A stretch of DNA of 64,000 nucleotides from JAAZKI01 sp012799905. GTDB lineage: Bacteria; Verrucomicrobiota; Lentisphaeria; Oligosphaerales; Oligosphaeraceae. The DNA lies in the NCBI GenBank assembly GCA_050949415.1, contig JBMNFR010000009.1:310001-374000 (forward strand). Direction: 5' to 3'. This document shows, piece after piece, positions 62,503-64,000 of the stretch; position 1 is the first letter of the stretch; the number at the start of each line of letters is the position of its first letter. The position numbers were made by a program, and so were the translations under genes. The notes under the pieces are model-generated. The model was given only the letters and a program-made list of their open reading frames with translations. It had not been told where the DNA came from and did no database searches.

Positions 62503-63735
62503 TTATTTCAAATACATATCGCCCAGGGTGAAGTAATGCTCCCAGTCAAACGGCGTCTGGTCATGCTTGCCGGTTCGATAATGGAAACTTATGTCGCCGG
62601 AAACTTTCTGGTCAGGCGGCGGCATTGTCGTCACTGGCAATCCCTGTGAACCGAACAGCCGATAGACTTTGGAGGCTTCGAGGCAGGACAGGAATTCTCC
62701 CTTTGGGTCGGCCATATGGTCTTCGGTCGCCGTTCCTATTGCCAGCGGCCTGGGCGCTGCCATCGCCAGCAGTTCATGCTGGTCAAACGGCATCGTCTCT
62801 TCTTTCCAGACATAGTCGCGGCATTTGCGCACAAACCAGGCCGGAGTGCCGTGCTTTTCGTGCGCCTCAAAATGCTGCGAGAGATTTTCCCCGAATTTGC
62901 GTTTGTGCAATGTCGCACCGCCGCATCCTGAATTATTGCTGATGATCATGCGGAAGCGCGGCTCAATGGCTCCGGCCCAGAGGGAGGTCTTGCCCAGCCG
63001 AGAATGGCCATGCACAGCCACCCGGGCTGGGTTGATGCACGGCTCATTCTCCAGGCAATCCAAGCCGCGTGACAGACCCCAGGCCCAGCAGCCGATGACC
63101 GAATACCGATCCTGAATCGACCCGTAGTCCGCTTCCTGGAAAAATAGCCGAAAAGCGCTGTACTGCTCTGATTCAGTGAAGTCTGGATGAATGTCGTGAT
63201 AACAGATGGTCGCAGACGCAAAGCCGCGCCTGACAGCTTCCCGGAAACACCACCGCTCGACCTGCTCGGAGCGGGCTTCCACCCGCAAGACGCCTGGCTT
63301 CGAAAAGCCGGTCGGCCGGACATCGTCTTCATCCGTGGTGTTGTGATTGCCCTTGAAATTAAGCCCCAGGAAGGCTGGCACGGGGCCGGTGACGTGTTTC
63401 GGCAAATAGAGCAGCATGTCAAAGGCAAAAGCAGCGCCATTTTCCATGCCGCAATGGATGCGGATTTCTTTGCGCACTGCCGTATTGTCTAAGGCATTGT
63501 CCTTCTGGCTAAGCAACTCAAAGCGCATCGAGTCCGGCCGCGGCAGAATTTCGCCATATTCGCCGTCTTTGAGCAGTTGGAGAATAACCGCTCGTTGGTG
63601 ATTGACCCATTCGGACGCCGTAGCGACCCGTGTGCCATCCGCCTTCAGCAACGGGTCCGGCAAGCTGTAAGCAGGGACGTCGCATTCCTGGATGCTGTAG
63701 GGCTTCCAAACCTTCTGGGATGTTTCCAATGTCAT
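62503..63735 (-). CDS. CE15-like glucuronoyl esterase relative
   Basis: A 410-aa alpha/beta hydrolase. The nucleophile elbow ARVAVHGHSRLGKTSLWAGA has Ser245 and the Arg of the CE15 pattern (G-x-S-R-x-G), with NNSGCGGATL and DYGSIQDRYSVIGCWAWG in family positions. The likely catalytic His is in YRTGKHDQTPFDW. Bacterial CE15 enzymes cleave ester links between lignin alcohols and the 4-O-methylglucuronic acid of xylan (established knowledge). No signal peptide is visible, so a cytoplasmic substrate or an unrecognised export route must be assumed. AAGGAAGACGAC before ATG fixes the start. It is convergent with pflA. Confidence 0.82.
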   Translation of the reverse strand: MTLETSQKVWKPYSIQECDVPAYSLPDPLLKADGTRVATASEWVNHQRAVILQLLKDGEYGEILPRPDSMRFELLSQKDNALDNTAVRKEIRIHCGMENGAAFAFDMLLYLPKHVTGPVPAFLGLNFKGNHNTTDEDDVRPTGFSKPGVLRVEARSEQVERWCFREAVRRGFASATICYHDIHPDFTESEQYSAFRLFFQEADYGSIQDRYSVIGCWAWGLSRGLDCLENEPCINPARVAVHGHSRLGKTSLWAGAIEPRFRMIISNNSGCGGATLHKRKFGENLSQHFEAHEKHGTPAWFVRKCRDYVWKEETMPFDQHELLAMAAPRPLAIGTATEDHMADPKGEFLSCLEASKVYRLFGSQGLPVTTMPPPDQKVSGDISFHYRTGKHDQTPFDWEHYFTLGDMYLK

Positions 63736-63905
63736 GTCGTCTTCCTTGGGGTTGAAAAAATACTTTCCAGCGGCAAATGTCCTGACGCCGTCACGCAGCC
63801 GTTCAGCAGTCGAACAGGATACAGGATAAAAAATAACCGTGCTGGAGCATTATGCAAACGGATTCCTCCGGCATCACCCAGGTTGCCACTCATTCAGCGC
63901 GCCGT

Positions 63906-64000
63906 AATCGGTCACTGATTGAACATCGAGCCGCAGGGTGCCACCCCTCTCATCCTGTCTCCCTTAGGTTCCCACAAGTCATTAGTCTCATCCGGGCGCC
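63906..64000 (+). repeat. About 97-bp dispersed repeat, copy 2 (runs to window end)
   Basis: AATCGGTCACTGATTGAACA to ATCCGGGCGCC. It matches 35108-35207 apart from scattered substitutions. The stretch 63736-63905 shows no gene. Confidence 0.9.

Overview
The window reads as a chromosomal piece of an anaerobic, polysaccharide-degrading bacterium of the PVC group, most likely Lentisphaerota (Victivallis-like). This is an inference. It rests on several prepilin-type proteins with the H-x9-DG signature, large secreted TIM-barrel proteins of the DUF4091 and DUF6259 kind, glucuronoyl and acetyl-xylan esterase relatives, pyruvate formate-lyase with its activase, and a G+C-rich coding style. One gene, a cardiolipin synthase at 0.99-2.54 kb, is strikingly A+T-rich and looks foreign.

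Layout. 0-5.6 kb: the tail of a large secreted protein, the foreign cardiolipin synthase, a pilin-like gene on the minus strand, tRNA-Tyr with its terminator, and a GH4 glycosidase. 5.6-7.2 kb: a long modular hairpin-repeat array. 7.2-15.5 kb: CE7 esterase, RNase HIII, a D-2-hydroxyacid dehydrogenase, an HD phosphohydrolase and a cytosolic glycosidase-like protein. 15.7-20 kb: a pilin-like gene, a broken pilin gene and two secreted proteins. 20-25 kb: DegT aminotransferase plus alpha/beta hydrolase, divergent from an AraC regulator plus a tandem amidohydrolase whose first half has lost its metal ligands. 25-33 kb: a CBM9-like/DUF4091 secreted protein, a HigA-like regulator, a type II restriction-modification pair of the BglII/BstYI type, and a secreted clan-A glycosidase. 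33-38.7 kb: hisF, a sugar isomerase, DsbD, a GGQ release-factor-like protein and an amidohydrolase. 38.8-43.1 kb: five tandem pilin-like genes behind one good promoter, the last one broken. 43.2-46.4 kb: a SpoU methyltransferase, then uppS-cdsA and a GNAT. 46.4-52.3 kb: an M18 aminopeptidase, a secreted protein, repeats, and a decayed toxin tail with two duplicated 86-aa genes. 52.4-63.7 kb: uxaB, a 1467-aa secreted DUF6259-type protein, pflB-pflA and a CE15-like esterase.

Taken together, the secreted enzymes suggest capture of glucuronoxylan or pectin-type plant material, with hexuronates entering through tagaturonate reductase and fermentation ending in formate. DsbD would keep extracytoplasmic proteins reduced.

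The most unusual part is the intergenic DNA. It is assembled from a shuffled set of dispersed repeat families: 73/59/100-nt hairpin ladders, GGGGCGA heptamers always lying just past stop codons with the G-rich strand as the sense strand, GTCCAC-type microsatellites, and multi-hairpin elements whose stems differ between copies by compensating changes. The best candidates for something undescribed are these structured repeat families and the duplicated small-gene cassette at 51.3-52.2 kb.
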